This document shows positions 41,839-50,092 of a stretch of DNA of 64,000 bases, in pieces. Numbering within the stretch: the first letter of the stretch is position 1; each line of letters starts with the position of its first letter. Origin of the DNA: Chryseobacterium taeanense (GTDB lineage Bacteria; Bacteroidota; Bacteroidia; Flavobacteriales; Weeksellaceae); assembly GCF_900099685.1 (NCBI RefSeq), contig NZ_FNDW01000001.1:62001-126000 (forward strand), read 5' to 3'. The position numbers and the translations under genes were made by a program. A model generated the notes under the pieces. That model was not told the DNA's origin, did no database searches, and worked only from the letters and a program-made list of their open reading frames with translations.

Positions 41839-42936
41839 TTAATTTGTTCTGAAATTTATTACTTTAACAATATCTTTTGTATATGATTTCTTTATTTTGG
41901 TCGTTTCAAATGGTTTTATAAGACCATTGCCGGAAGGATCGGAAACATATTTATTGAAAATCAAAGTGTATTTTTTTTCCGTCCACGGTTTTTCAGGGAT
42001 AAAATACCATTCTGTATCATCCGATCCGGGGATGAATTTTCCTTGAATATTGATATCCTTATTGTAGATGTTAATAGAAATTCCGCCAAGAATACTATAG
42101 AGATCCATAGGCTTATCAAAGACTATTTTTAATTTTTCTTTACTGTTTCTTCTTGGAATACTAAATTTATTTTTTAATATTTTTGGACAGCTTGCTGTCG
42201 GATAATTAATTTCAAAACCTTTTGTAAAAGATTTTACTTTTGAATTTTTATGTAATGGTTTTACTTTGTCAGTAATCTCCAAATAATATTTTTTTCCAAC
42301 ATAAAAAACGTCACCTAAATTGTCATAATATTTAATTCCTCTTTTTACTCTTCCGGGATGGATCATAAGCATTAATATCTTATCGCTGATCCACCTGCTT
42401 TTATTAAGCCAGACATGAGGTACAATTTCCTTATTTTCATTATATAAGTTCACATATCTGAAAGCAGATTCATCCTCCAGCATCGGTTGTGAAAATTCAA
42501 TGTAAAAAGTCAATATATTCTTTGGGATTTTATTACTTCTTGGAAAAACTTCTTTTACAAAAATCTCATTGGTAATGTTAAGATTGATTGATGGAGTTTT
42601 ATAAAAAGTTTTTACAGTGTCATTTTTATTATAAAAGTGAGCATTAAATGAAAGTCCATCTCCCATTTCAAACTGAGGTTGAAAGAAGATTGTATCTTCA
42701 TTTTTGGAGTAAAGACCCAATAGCGGTGTTTGGGATTCTTTTCCTTCCTGAATCATAAACACCTTTAATAATTCTGAGGGTTGTTTGTCATCTCCGTGAG
42801 CAGGGAAAGCTTTAAATAAAGGTTTATTAGATCTTTTTACATCAATTTGTATTTCCTGAGAATAAATGAAATTGTACGAAAAGATAAAAAAAAGCATAAA
42901 CAGATACCTTAAATTAATTGTTGTTATTTCTTTCAT
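41839..42936 (-). CDS. Secreted protein with SbsA-type Ig-like domains
   Basis: A 365-residue exported protein, started here at MKEITTINLRYLFMLFFIFS with a signal ending FIYSQ; the open frame continues to 42984 but adds an unlikely leader. Two Big_5/SbsA-like Ig domains are visible: LTFYIEFSQPMLEDESAFRY with PHVWLNKSRWISDKILML, and KLKIVFDKPMDLYSIL with GTEWYFIP-like tail (DDTEWYFIPEKPWTEKKYTL). Such domains occur in surface or secreted proteins of Bacteroidota. The gene is 73 bases from the T9SS-sorted protein at 43010, with which it is likely cotranscribed; function unknown. Confidence 0.8.
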   Translation of the reverse strand: MKEITTINLRYLFMLFFIFSYNFIYSQEIQIDVKRSNKPLFKAFPAHGDDKQPSELLKVFMIQEGKESQTPLLGLYSKNEDTIFFQPQFEMGDGLSFNAHFYNKNDTVKTFYKTPSINLNITNEIFVKEVFPRSNKIPKNILTFYIEFSQPMLEDESAFRYVNLYNENKEIVPHVWLNKSRWISDKILMLMIHPGRVKRGIKYYDNLGDVFYVGKKYYLEITDKVKPLHKNSKVKSFTKGFEINYPTASCPKILKNKFSIPRRNSKEKLKIVFDKPMDLYSILGGISINIYNKDINIQGKFIPGSDDTEWYFIPEKPWTEKKYTLIFNKYVSDPSGNGLIKPFETTKIKKSYTKDIVKVINFRTN

Positions 42937-43009
42937 AACTAAAATTTTATAGTAAAGAATAATGTGCGAACTTTTGATCCGCACATTTATTTAGAAAATT
43001 CCTTATTAG

Positions 43010-44386
43010 TTATTTTTTAATGAAAGATTTAGAATCCAGATCTATCCCTTTATTGCTGATTTTTAACAGATAATTTCCTGTTTGTAAATCTGAAATTGAG
43101 ATTTTCTTGTTATTTGAATCAACTGTTTGTTTTCTGATAAGCTTTCCATCATAGCTGTAAATTGTGGCTTCTATATTTTTATAAAGCTTATCATTATAGA
43201 AAATATTCAAAACATCGGATGCTGGATTTGGAGAGATTTCAAATTTTATATTTTTAGCATTTTGTTCTTCAACATTTAGCGCTGCTGTGCAAACACTAAG
43301 TTTCGATAATGTTTGAAAATCTGCAGACAATGTAAGAATTTCACAAGGTGAGTAATATGCCATTGATGAGAAGTTGCCGGGGAAACTCGTCATTTCTTCA
43401 GTCGTAAGGCTTGAGTTTACGTTGCCGAAAAAATCTCTTAAATCAACTGAATTATTATTATAGGTATTATTCGTAAAGGGAGTTCCGTCAAGAAATTTCT
43501 TTCCGATTCTATAGATTTTTTTATTTGACCAATTATCGTGTAGGTCCAATAGGTACGCCTCTGTTCCGTTAGTGATCGTGAGTGTCTTCACTGAGTAGTC
43601 AAATACAACATTAAATGATTCGCGTACCGTAAACAGACCTGAATTGCTTGTTAATGAGGGTACTGTTTCTGAAAAACCAGGTGCGCAGGTTGTTGTACCG
43701 CATAAATATTCAGTATTATTAATTTTTATATAATTAAGTGTCTCTAGCGGAGCATTGGTGAGGTATGTATTTCCCCAATTGGATTTAAACATCGTGGTGG
43801 CTCTTTTTGTGATTGTTGCATTATAGGTAAAAGGAGCAGATATATAACCCAGCTCACCATTTAAAGTACTATGATTACTTGATACAAAAAGCTTATTTCC
43901 TCCCCAGGCTATATCCTGAAAAGTACAATTTGCGTTGGTAAAGTTTAAAGCACAATAAGGCATTGTATTAAAATTCAAGGCGGTAATTGTATTTCCTGCG
44001 TTGGTAAGCTTCACAAAATAGGGTGTCGTATTGACCATAGCCATCACATATACGGCATTTGTAATAGGGTTTACCTCAATATTTTTTATCGAAGTAAATG
44101 TTTGTCCGGTTGCGGCTTCTATTCTTGTTTTTACATTATCGGAAGTCGTTGCAATAGTATTGGCTGCTTTATCTGCGGGATTACTGTCATTTACGTCAAC
44201 AATAAATACCTTACCGCTAGCATTATTTGTTGCAACTAACGCAACACTGTTTCCGTCACTAATAAGTTTAAAATTTGTAATGGTTCCGGAGGTAATCATT
44301 GTTCCTGTCTGAGGAGATACCATTAAAGAGTTTTGGGCAAAGCAGAATGCAGATGATAGAATAAAAAGGAATAAATTTTTTTTCAT
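43010..44386 (-). CDS. Type IX secretion system sorted protein
   Basis: A 458-residue secreted protein. MKKNLFLFILSSAFCFAQ is the signal; the C-terminal domain is a type A T9SS sorting signal: FEISPNPASDVLNIFYND, IYSYDGKLIRK, and SDLQTGNYLLKISN, ending SFIKK. The T9SS carries proteins with this domain through the outer membrane. The body (about 25-380) is rich in Asn, Thr and Ser, with repeated FTNANCTF- and PYCALNF-type strands and several cysteines, suggesting a beta-propeller or adhesin; no enzyme motif is seen. It precedes the Ig-domain gene. Confidence 0.9.
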   Translation of the reverse strand: MKKNLFLFILSSAFCFAQNSLMVSPQTGTMITSGTITNFKLISDGNSVALVATNNASGKVFIVDVNDSNPADKAANTIATTSDNVKTRIEAATGQTFTSIKNIEVNPITNAVYVMAMVNTTPYFVKLTNAGNTITALNFNTMPYCALNFTNANCTFQDIAWGGNKLFVSSNHSTLNGELGYISAPFTYNATITKRATTMFKSNWGNTYLTNAPLETLNYIKINNTEYLCGTTTCAPGFSETVPSLTSNSGLFTVRESFNVVFDYSVKTLTITNGTEAYLLDLHDNWSNKKIYRIGKKFLDGTPFTNNTYNNNSVDLRDFFGNVNSSLTTEEMTSFPGNFSSMAYYSPCEILTLSADFQTLSKLSVCTAALNVEEQNAKNIKFEISPNPASDVLNIFYNDKLYKNIEATIYSYDGKLIRKQTVDSNNKKISISDLQTGNYLLKISNKGIDLDSKSFIKK

Positions 44387-44674
44387 GTATTTATATTTAA
44401 AAGGTTAAAATTATTTCATAGATAATCTGTTTGGGTTTATTTTATTAATGGATTTTATAATGTCAGGTTTGTGTTTTACTATTATTTTATTTATTTTAAT
44501 AAAAATAATTTAGTTTTTTAATGCTAATGTTAAATAATTAATAACAATTTTAGTAATTATTATTTTAATAATCAAAAAATAAAGCTTCTAAAAATATATG
44601 CATAGCATTGTATTTTGATGCTATAATTTAGAAGAATATACTTAGTAATGGAAAAAAGTGATGAATTATGGGGA
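44387..44674. other. AT-rich intergenic region with a nested hairpin
   Basis: 288 bases between the T9SS gene start and the DUF3276 terminator. It must hold the T9SS promoter (no exact TAnnTTTG on the minus strand; TAATTTTA at about 44407-44414 is the nearest). At 44585-44634 two perfect stems are nested: CTTCTAAA/TTTAGAAG (8 bases) outside and ATAGCAT/ATGCTAT (7 bases) inside. No open frame of note. Confidence 0.5.
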
Positions 44675-44703
44675 ATAAAAAAAGCATCTTTTTCCAGATG
44701 CTT
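44675..44703 (-). terminator. Terminator after the DUF3276 gene
   Basis: Minus strand AAGCATCT, 6-base loop, AGATGCTT, T-run. It lies 26 bases past the stop. Confidence 0.8.
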
Positions 44704-44728
44704 GTGTTTTTAATATTGTTTAGAATAT

Positions 44729-45064
44729 TTAAACTTCGTCGTCAGAATCAATCGTGTAAGATCTGCTTTTGAAGTCTTTATCATGCTTTTCTGATATTAC
44801 ATCCTCACCTTTTTCGTTAATGATGAAATCTGTGGATTCATTAAACATCTCCTGAAAACTTTTGAAATCTTCTTTGTAAAGATAGATTTTGTGCTTCTCA
44901 AATGTAGCTTCTCCATTTTCTCCGAAATTCTTTTTACTTTCGGTAATCGTAAGATAATAATCTCCTGCTTTCGTCTCGCGCACATCAAAGAAATAAGTTC
45001 TTCTCCCTGCTTTTAACACCTTCGTGAAAATTTCATTTTCATGGCGTTCCTTGTATTCACTCAT
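44729..45064 (-). CDS. DUF3276 (PUR-alpha-like) protein
   Basis: A 111-residue protein of the DUF3276 family found across Bacteroidota and related phyla. Seen: VLKAGRRTYFFDVRETKAGD, YLTITESKKN, FEKHKIYLYKEDFKSFQ, and an acidic C-terminal tail. The beta-strand and helix order matches the PUR repeat of PUR-alpha, which binds single-stranded nucleic acids, so an RNA- or DNA-binding role is inferred. Own promoter (TTTG, 18 bases, TATATTTG) and terminator make it monocistronic. Confidence 0.88.
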   Translation of the reverse strand: MSEYKERHENEIFTKVLKAGRRTYFFDVRETKAGDYYLTITESKKNFGENGEATFEKHKIYLYKEDFKSFQEMFNESTDFIINEKGEDVISEKHDKDFKSRSYTIDSDDEV

Positions 45065-45093
45065 TGTTAGATATTTTTTAATCTTGTTAAGAA

Positions 45094-45123
45094 CAAATAT
45101 AAAAGTTTTCTTTTAATCACAAA
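45094..45123 (-). promoter_or_regulatory. Promoter of the DUF3276 gene
   Basis: TTTG at 45123-45120, an 18-base spacer, TATATTTG at 45101-45094 on the minus strand: full consensus. Confidence 0.8.
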
Positions 45124-45163
45124 ATTTTTTTTATGATTTATTTAACATTTGTGAACGAATGAG

Positions 45164-46825
45164 CTAAGCAGTTACGGAATTGCTAATTTCTGTAAGGTTA
45201 AGAATCTTATCTGCTCTTTGGGCGCTAGACTCTCTGTGTGTGATGATTATAGATGTGGCATTATGAATTTTCCTTTCGATATTTTCCAGTATATTCTGTT
45301 CGGTTTCGGTATCTAACGCAGAGAGTGAATCGTCAAAAATAATAATATTAGGATCTTTAATTAAGGCTCTTGCAATACAGATTCTTTGTTTCTGGCCTCC
45401 CGAAAGCATCACGCCGCGCTCACCAACCATTGTTTTATACTGATCTTTAAATTCAATGATATTCTTATCGACATCTGCAATTTTTGCATATTCAACCACT
45501 TTTTCATGAGTTGGATGGTCGATGGCAAAGCCAACATTATTTTCAATAGAATCTGAAAAAAGATAACTTTCCTGTGGAATATATCCGATGGAATTTCTGT
45601 AATTTTCTAAATTGTGCTCTTTTAAATTCTTTCCGTCAATTAAAATTTCACCTTCCGTAGGATCAATCAATCTGCAAAGTAATAATGCGATGGTGGATTT
45701 TCCGCTTCCTGTTTTTCCCATTATCGCAAGGGATTCTCCGGCTTTTACGGTAAAGCTTAGATTTTCCAATGCTATAATTCCTGTATTCGGGTACACATAA
45801 GATACATTCCTGAACTCAATATTTCCTTTAATAGGATAATTTTCAAAATTTTTGTTAACGATTTCAGATTTTTTATCCATAAACTCATTGATCCTCTGCA
45901 TAGAAGCTTCAGCCCGCTGATTCACTGAAGTTACCCATCCTACCATAGAGAAAGGAAATATCAGTGTGTTGATGTACATAAAGAAATCCGCAATTTTACC
46001 AATACTCAGTTCTCCTGCAATATATTTCTGTCCGCCGATCCAGATAATCGCCACGTTTAGAAGTCCGATGACAAAAAGGATGATGGTGAAAAAGTAGGCT
46101 TCTGTTTTGGCAAGATCCAGCGCTTTATCCTGATAATCGGTAACTTTTACGCCGTAATTTTTTTCAATATATTTTTCACGGGCAAAAAACTTTACCACAC
46201 GAATTCCCGAGAAACTATCCTGTACAAAAGTGGAAATCGCAGACTGGCTTTTCTGCATAATCTTCGACTTTTTGTTGATAATAGAGCTCACTTTATAAAT
46301 AGCATACGACAAAATAGGCAAAGGAAGTAACGTCCACAACGTCATGGAAACATCCGTCTTGAGCATATAAATTGCTGTAATCACAACAAGTACAATTAAA
46401 TTGGCGACGTACATTACTCCTGGTCCGAGATACATTCTTACTGCAACAACATCTTCACTCAGTCTATTCATAAGGTCACCTATGGTTGTCTGCTTGTAAT
46501 CTGTTAAAGATAAATCCTGATAATGCCGGTATATTTTATTTTTCAGTTCATATTCAATTCTTCTTGACGCGACAATAATAGTTTGCCGCATCATAAATGT
46601 AAAAAATCCGGTTAGCAGGGAACATCCCACAATAATGGCAACATAAACCAAAACCTGATTGTTGAAGCCCAGATTTCCGTTTCTTGTAAGTTCATCCACT
46701 GATTTTCCAACGAACTGTACCTTATATATATTAAAAAAGTTACTGGCAATGATAAATAATACCCCCCAAAATAATAATATCTTGTGCTTCCAGAAATAGG
46801 GGTTCAGAGTTTTTAGCGCTTTCAT
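45164..46825 (-). CDS. ABC exporter half-transporter (MsbA-like)
   Basis: A 553-residue fused transmembrane-ATPase. The N-terminal domain has six hydrophobic segments (1-310), then Walker [16 protein letters not shown]-loop IGYIPQESYLFSD, signature LSGGQKQRICIARAL, Walker B IIIFDDSLSALD and the H-loop ITHRESSA. The order resembles exporters of the MsbA/multidrug type, which flip lipids or drugs. ATG at 46825 with TAAATTTG 9 bases upstream. The ABC gene is divergent from nusB; substrate unknown. Confidence 0.9.
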   Translation of the reverse strand: MKALKTLNPYFWKHKILLFWGVLFIIASNFFNIYKVQFVGKSVDELTRNGNLGFNNQVLVYVAIIVGCSLLTGFFTFMMRQTIIVASRRIEYELKNKIYRHYQDLSLTDYKQTTIGDLMNRLSEDVVAVRMYLGPGVMYVANLIVLVVITAIYMLKTDVSMTLWTLLPLPILSYAIYKVSSIINKKSKIMQKSQSAISTFVQDSFSGIRVVKFFAREKYIEKNYGVKVTDYQDKALDLAKTEAYFFTIILFVIGLLNVAIIWIGGQKYIAGELSIGKIADFFMYINTLIFPFSMVGWVTSVNQRAEASMQRINEFMDKKSEIVNKNFENYPIKGNIEFRNVSYVYPNTGIIALENLSFTVKAGESLAIMGKTGSGKSTIALLLCRLIDPTEGEILIDGKNLKEHNLENYRNSIGYIPQESYLFSDSIENNVGFAIDHPTHEKVVEYAKIADVDKNIIEFKDQYKTMVGERGVMLSGGQKQRICIARALIKDPNIIIFDDSLSALDTETEQNILENIERKIHNATSIIITHRESSAQRADKILNLTEISNSVTA

Positions 46826-46834
46826 AAACTTTTA

Positions 46835-46842
46835 CAAATTTA
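46835..46842 (-). promoter_or_regulatory. Promoter -7 element of the ABC exporter
   Basis: TAAATTTG on the minus strand, 9 bases before the ATG at 46825. No -33 TTTG. Confidence 0.45.
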
Positions 46843-46886
46843 CAAAAATGTCATCACACTGCGAATTTCATAAAGTTTAAATTTTG

Positions 46887-46894
46887 TATCTTTG
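46887..46894 (+). promoter_or_regulatory. Promoter -7 element of the nusB unit
   Basis: TATCTTTG, 21 bases before the nusB ATG. The -33 region is not consensus. Confidence 0.55.
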
Positions 46895-46915
46895 CACCCA
46901 TAAAAAGCTCTTTGA

Positions 46916-47821
46916 ATGTTAGGAAGACGACAAATCCGTGAAAAAGTAGTACAGACTGTGTATTCATATTACCAGAATCCTGTAAAGTTTGATGTGTTAG
47001 AGAAAAATATGTTTACCGGAATAGAGAAAATCTATCATCTCTATATTTATGAGTTAAACTTTTTGGTGGCGCTTAAAGAACTGGCAGAACACCAGATTGA
47101 AATCGGTAAAAATAAGTTTATTAAAACCGATGCCAACATCAATCCTAACCAAAAATTCATCAATAATCAGGTTTTAATTAAATTGGAAGAAAATCCGGAA
47201 AGATTATTCTTCACCGGTCAGCATAAACAATTGAAATGGGATATGCACGATGATCTTCTGGTAAAAACTTTCCAAAGAATTACAGCAGGAAAAAGATATC
47301 AGGATTTTATGAAAGAAGAAGGATATTCTTTCGAACAAGATCAGAAATTTATTGGCAAGCTGTTTTTAAGATATATTGCCGAAAATGATGATTTCCATGA
47401 TTATCTTGGAGATAAAGAACTTTCCTGGTATGACGACATTCATATTGCCAACTCAATGGTTCAGAAGACAATCGGTTTCCTGAAAGAAGATGAAGAAAGC
47501 AGAACTTTAATCAAAATGATTAAAGATGATGAAGATAAAACCTTCGCCATGAAACTGTTGAGAAATACATTAGACAGTTGGGAAAACAATGAAAAGAAGC
47601 TGGAAGAAAGACTTGAAAACTGGGATCTGGAAAGGGTTTCGCTGATGGATAAAGTGATTTTATCAACTGCTATTTCGGAACTTGATAATTTTCCTTTCAC
47701 ACCTTCAAGAGTTATTATCAATGAATATATTGAGATTGCAAAAGTATTCGCTACAGACCGATCCAATATTTTTATTAACGGGATTTTAGATAAATACTGT
47801 AAAGATTTAAATAGAATATAA
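46916..47821 (+). CDS. nusB: Transcription antitermination factor NusB
   Basis: RNA-binding factor for rRNA antitermination. At 301 residues it is about twice the size of E. coli NusB (139), as in other Bacteroidota. The start MLGRRQIREKVVQTVYSYYQ and the ending MDKVILSTAISELDNFPFTP, VIINEYIEIAKVFATD and FINGILDKY are NusB-typical; a long central insertion (about 50-200) lies between. It begins a unit with the DUF1573 gene (10 bases on) and yajC (4 bases on). Confidence 0.93.
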   Translation: MLGRRQIREKVVQTVYSYYQNPVKFDVLEKNMFTGIEKIYHLYIYELNFLVALKELAEHQIEIGKNKFIKTDANINPNQKFINNQVLIKLEENPERLFFTGQHKQLKWDMHDDLLVKTFQRITAGKRYQDFMKEEGYSFEQDQKFIGKLFLRYIAENDDFHDYLGDKELSWYDDIHIANSMVQKTIGFLKEDEESRTLIKMIKDDEDKTFAMKLLRNTLDSWENNEKKLEERLENWDLERVSLMDKVILSTAISELDNFPFTPSRVIINEYIEIAKVFATDRSNIFINGILDKYCKDLNRI

Positions 47822-47831
47822 ATATTTCAAT

Positions 47832-48329
47832 ATGAAAAAGACGTTATCAATTATCGCTTTATCAGTAATAGGCCTTGGCTTGGTTTCATGTAAAAAAGAA
47901 AACAAAGAAGTAGCAGGAACAGAAACTTCTGTTGGTGCAGATTCTGCTGCGACTGTAACTCCGGTGGCGGGCGACTCTGCTGTAGCTCCTGCAGGTACAC
48001 CAGCTTCCAATCAGCCATTGACTACAATCGCTCTTTCCGAAAGCAACTTCGACTTTGGTAAGATTAAAAAGGGAGATAAAGTAGAGCATATATATGAAGT
48101 TACGAATACAGGAACAAACCCTTTAGTAATTTCAGAAGTTAAGCCAGGTTGCGGATGTACAGCTCCGGATTTTACAAAAGAACCGATCATGCCGGGTAAA
48201 AAAGGAAAAATCACGTTACACTTCGACTCTACAAACTTTGACGGAAACGTAAGTAAATTTGCAGATGTTTTTGCAAACGTAGAAAAAACTCCAATAAAAT
48301 TAACATTCACTGCGAATATCCAACCATAA
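47832..48329 (+). CDS. DUF1573 lipoprotein
   Basis: A 165-residue outer-membrane-directed lipoprotein: signal MKKTLSIIALSVIGLGLVSC ends in a lipobox, Cys20, followed by an Ala/Thr-rich linker and a DUF1573 domain. The latter shows FDFGKIKKGDKVEHIYEVTN, VKPGCGCTAPDFTKEPIMPG and ITLHFDSTNFDGNVSK, resembling the ASH/MSP immunoglobulin-like fold. The role is unknown, though it is often next to yajC or nusB in this group. It lies between nusB and yajC, presumably cotranscribed. Confidence 0.9.
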   Translation: MKKTLSIIALSVIGLGLVSCKKENKEVAGTETSVGADSAATVTPVAGDSAVAPAGTPASNQPLTTIALSESNFDFGKIKKGDKVEHIYEVTNTGTNPLVISEVKPGCGCTAPDFTKEPIMPGKKGKITLHFDSTNFDGNVSKFADVFANVEKTPIKLTFTANIQP

Positions 48330-48333
48330 CATC

Positions 48334-48717
48334 ATGAATTTATTATCAATCTTTTTACAGGCACCTGCTCAGGGAGGAAATTCTTCCATGATGCTTATTA
48401 TGATGGGAGTAATGTTTGTTGGCTTTTATTTCTTAATGATAAGACCGCAAATGAGAAAGCAGAAGCAGGAAAAAAACTTTCAGCAAACCCTTAAAGTAGG
48501 AACCAGAGTAGTGCTTACTTCAGGTCTTCACGGAAGAATTGCCCAGGTTCAGGATGATGGTTTTATCATCGAAACGTTGTCAGGAAAACTGAAGTTTGAA
48601 AAAGCGGCTGTCTCAAGAGAATTTACAGAAGCGCGTTTTGGTGATAAAGCTAAAGCTGCGGAAAAAACAGCCGATAAAGCTACAGAGAAAAAAGAAATCG
48701 AAACTGAGAAAAAATAA
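48334..48717 (+). CDS. yajC: Preprotein translocase subunit YajC
   Basis: Small inner-membrane partner of SecDF in protein export. Of 127 residues, one transmembrane helix is at about 16-35 (SSMMLIMMGVMFVGFYFLMI), then RPQMRKQKQEKNFQQTLKVG and TRVVLTSGLHGRIAQV, the YajC signature, with a Lys/Glu-rich tail. It closes the nusB-DUF1573-yajC unit and is followed by a perfect 17-base-stem terminator. Confidence 0.95.
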   Translation: MNLLSIFLQAPAQGGNSSMMLIMMGVMFVGFYFLMIRPQMRKQKQEKNFQQTLKVGTRVVLTSGLHGRIAQVQDDGFIIETLSGKLKFEKAAVSREFTEARFGDKAKAAEKTADKATEKKEIETEKK

Positions 48718-48740
48718 TTCTTTGTTTTGAAAAATATTCC

Positions 48741-48783
48741 GTTTCGGCGGGGTGAGCATTGCTCACCCCGCCGAAACTTTTTA
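48741..48783 (+). terminator. GC-rich perfect terminator after yajC
   Basis: 17-base perfect stem (GTTTCGGCGGGGTGAGC and its complement) around an ATT loop, then a T-run. Unusually long and GC-rich for this AT-rich sequence. Confidence 0.92.
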
Positions 48784-48807
48784 TATCGGAAATATGAGGT
48801 AAAATAA

Positions 48808-48815
48808 TATCTTTG
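48808..48815 (+). promoter_or_regulatory. Promoter -7 element of the SDR gene
   Basis: TATCTTTG, with only CCAC between it and the ATG at 48820; no clear -33. It suggests a leaderless transcript. Confidence 0.55.
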
Positions 48816-48819
48816 CCAC

Positions 48820-49551
48820 ATGAATAAAAACACAAGTAAAACCGTTCTCATCATCGGTGCCAATTCAGATGTTGCCAAGCAATGTATTCTGCAATATGTA
48901 CGAAAAGATTTCTTCATTCTGGCAGCTTCCAGAAATACGCTTTCCTTAGAAAAATTCGTTCAGGAAAATAGCTTGCATTCACAAGTTTCAGTATTGCATT
49001 TTGACTCCGTTGAATTTGATTCACATCAGAAATTCTATGACGAACTTCCCGCAAAACCTCATATTGTTGTGTATGCCGCAGGATTTTTAGTTGAAAATGA
49101 AAAAGCACTAAAAGATTTCAAAGGAGTACAACAGATGATGATGGTCAATTATATGGGAGCTGTTTCTATTCTGAATATTATTGCAACAGATGAAACCAAT
49201 AAGAATTTAGAAAGAATCATCGGATTATCATCACTTTCAGGTGTTCGGGGAAGGAAAAGCAATTTCGTGTATGGAAGTACGAAAGCGGCTTTCATAACTT
49301 ATTTAGCGGGTTTAAGACAAGAGCTGGCTTCAAGAAATATCAAAGTCAATGCGTTGGTAATCGGTTATATAAGAACAAAAATTAATGAAGGTTTACAGTT
49401 AAACGAATCTTTAATCATGGAACCGGATTACGTCGCAAAATTCATTGTCAACGCAGGGAATTCCTTTACCATTGTTCCGAACTTTAAATGGAAAATGATT
49501 TATTGGATTTTAAAAATGTTGCCGGAAAGCTTGGTGGCGAAGTTGCCTTAA
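48820..49551 (+). CDS. Short-chain dehydrogenase/reductase
   Basis: A 243-residue NAD(P)-binding enzyme. TVLIIGANSDVAKQ is the cofactor motif, VVYAAGF the NNAG equivalent, SSLSGVRGRKSNFVYGSTKA includes the catalytic Ser-Tyr-Lys triad (Y..xxK), and IRTKINEG the substrate loop. The order resembles DprE2-type and related sugar reductases, but the substrate cannot be named. Its stop is directly adjacent to the convergent lipoprotein gene. The -7 element sits 4 bases before the ATG. Confidence 0.9.
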   Translation: MNKNTSKTVLIIGANSDVAKQCILQYVRKDFFILAASRNTLSLEKFVQENSLHSQVSVLHFDSVEFDSHQKFYDELPAKPHIVVYAAGFLVENEKALKDFKGVQQMMMVNYMGAVSILNIIATDETNKNLERIIGLSSLSGVRGRKSNFVYGSTKAAFITYLAGLRQELASRNIKVNALVIGYIRTKINEGLQLNESLIMEPDYVAKFIVNAGNSFTIVPNFKWKMIYWILKMLPESLVAKLP

Positions 49552-50061
49552 TTATTCACTTTTAACAATGACACTTGGAAAGCCTAATTTATTCATTAAA
49601 TCATTATAGTTTTCCATCAGAATGCTACTGCTACCGTAATGAGAAATTTTTAATTGATTTTCACTGTCTTCAACAGAAAAAGAATTTCCGCTATTACCAA
49701 ATTCATTTTCCATGAATTTGTACTGCATCACATTATTGATGTAATTCATCAAGCCAGCTTTTTGAGAAATTGATAAAACAATATTTTTTTTTGTCTCTTC
49801 ATTTTGTACAATTAATCCTGTACTATCTCTAACTCCACAATCGACTCTGTATCTGGTGTAAACCAATTTAGTTTGTTCTTTTTCAGAATAAATCTTAATT
49901 ATTTCATTATGACCTCCCCATTCTCCACAATCAGCAAATCTGGATTTTATAAATATAGTGTCCTTATAACTTAAAATATTATCAAAAGAGTAATTTATAT
50001 TTGAGCTTTTAGAGCAACTTAAAGAAAGAATTAGTAATAGAACAGCAAAGCATTTTTTCAT
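49552..50061 (-). CDS. Hypothetical lipoprotein
   Basis: A 169-residue lipoprotein: MKKCFAVLLLILSLSC ends in a lipobox (Cys16 the likely lipidated residue). The mature part has paired cysteines (RFADCGEWGGHNE and RYRVDCGVRDSTG), suggesting a disulfide-stabilised beta-rich domain. No family recognised. It is convergent with the SDR gene, whose stop is adjacent to its stop, and it lies 31 bases downstream of ligD. Confidence 0.7.
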   Translation of the reverse strand: MKKCFAVLLLILSLSCSKSSNINYSFDNILSYKDTIFIKSRFADCGEWGGHNEIIKIYSEKEQTKLVYTRYRVDCGVRDSTGLIVQNEETKKNIVLSISQKAGLMNYINNVMQYKFMENEFGNSGNSFSVEDSENQLKISHYGSSSILMENYNDLMNKLGFPSVIVKSE

Positions 50062-50092
50062 GTAATAAGTTTTATCTAAAAATAACCAATTA

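Noticed and set aside
41839..42984. Longer start of the Ig-domain protein at 42984
   Set aside because: It places extra residues before a good signal peptide beginning at MKEITTINLRYLF (42936).
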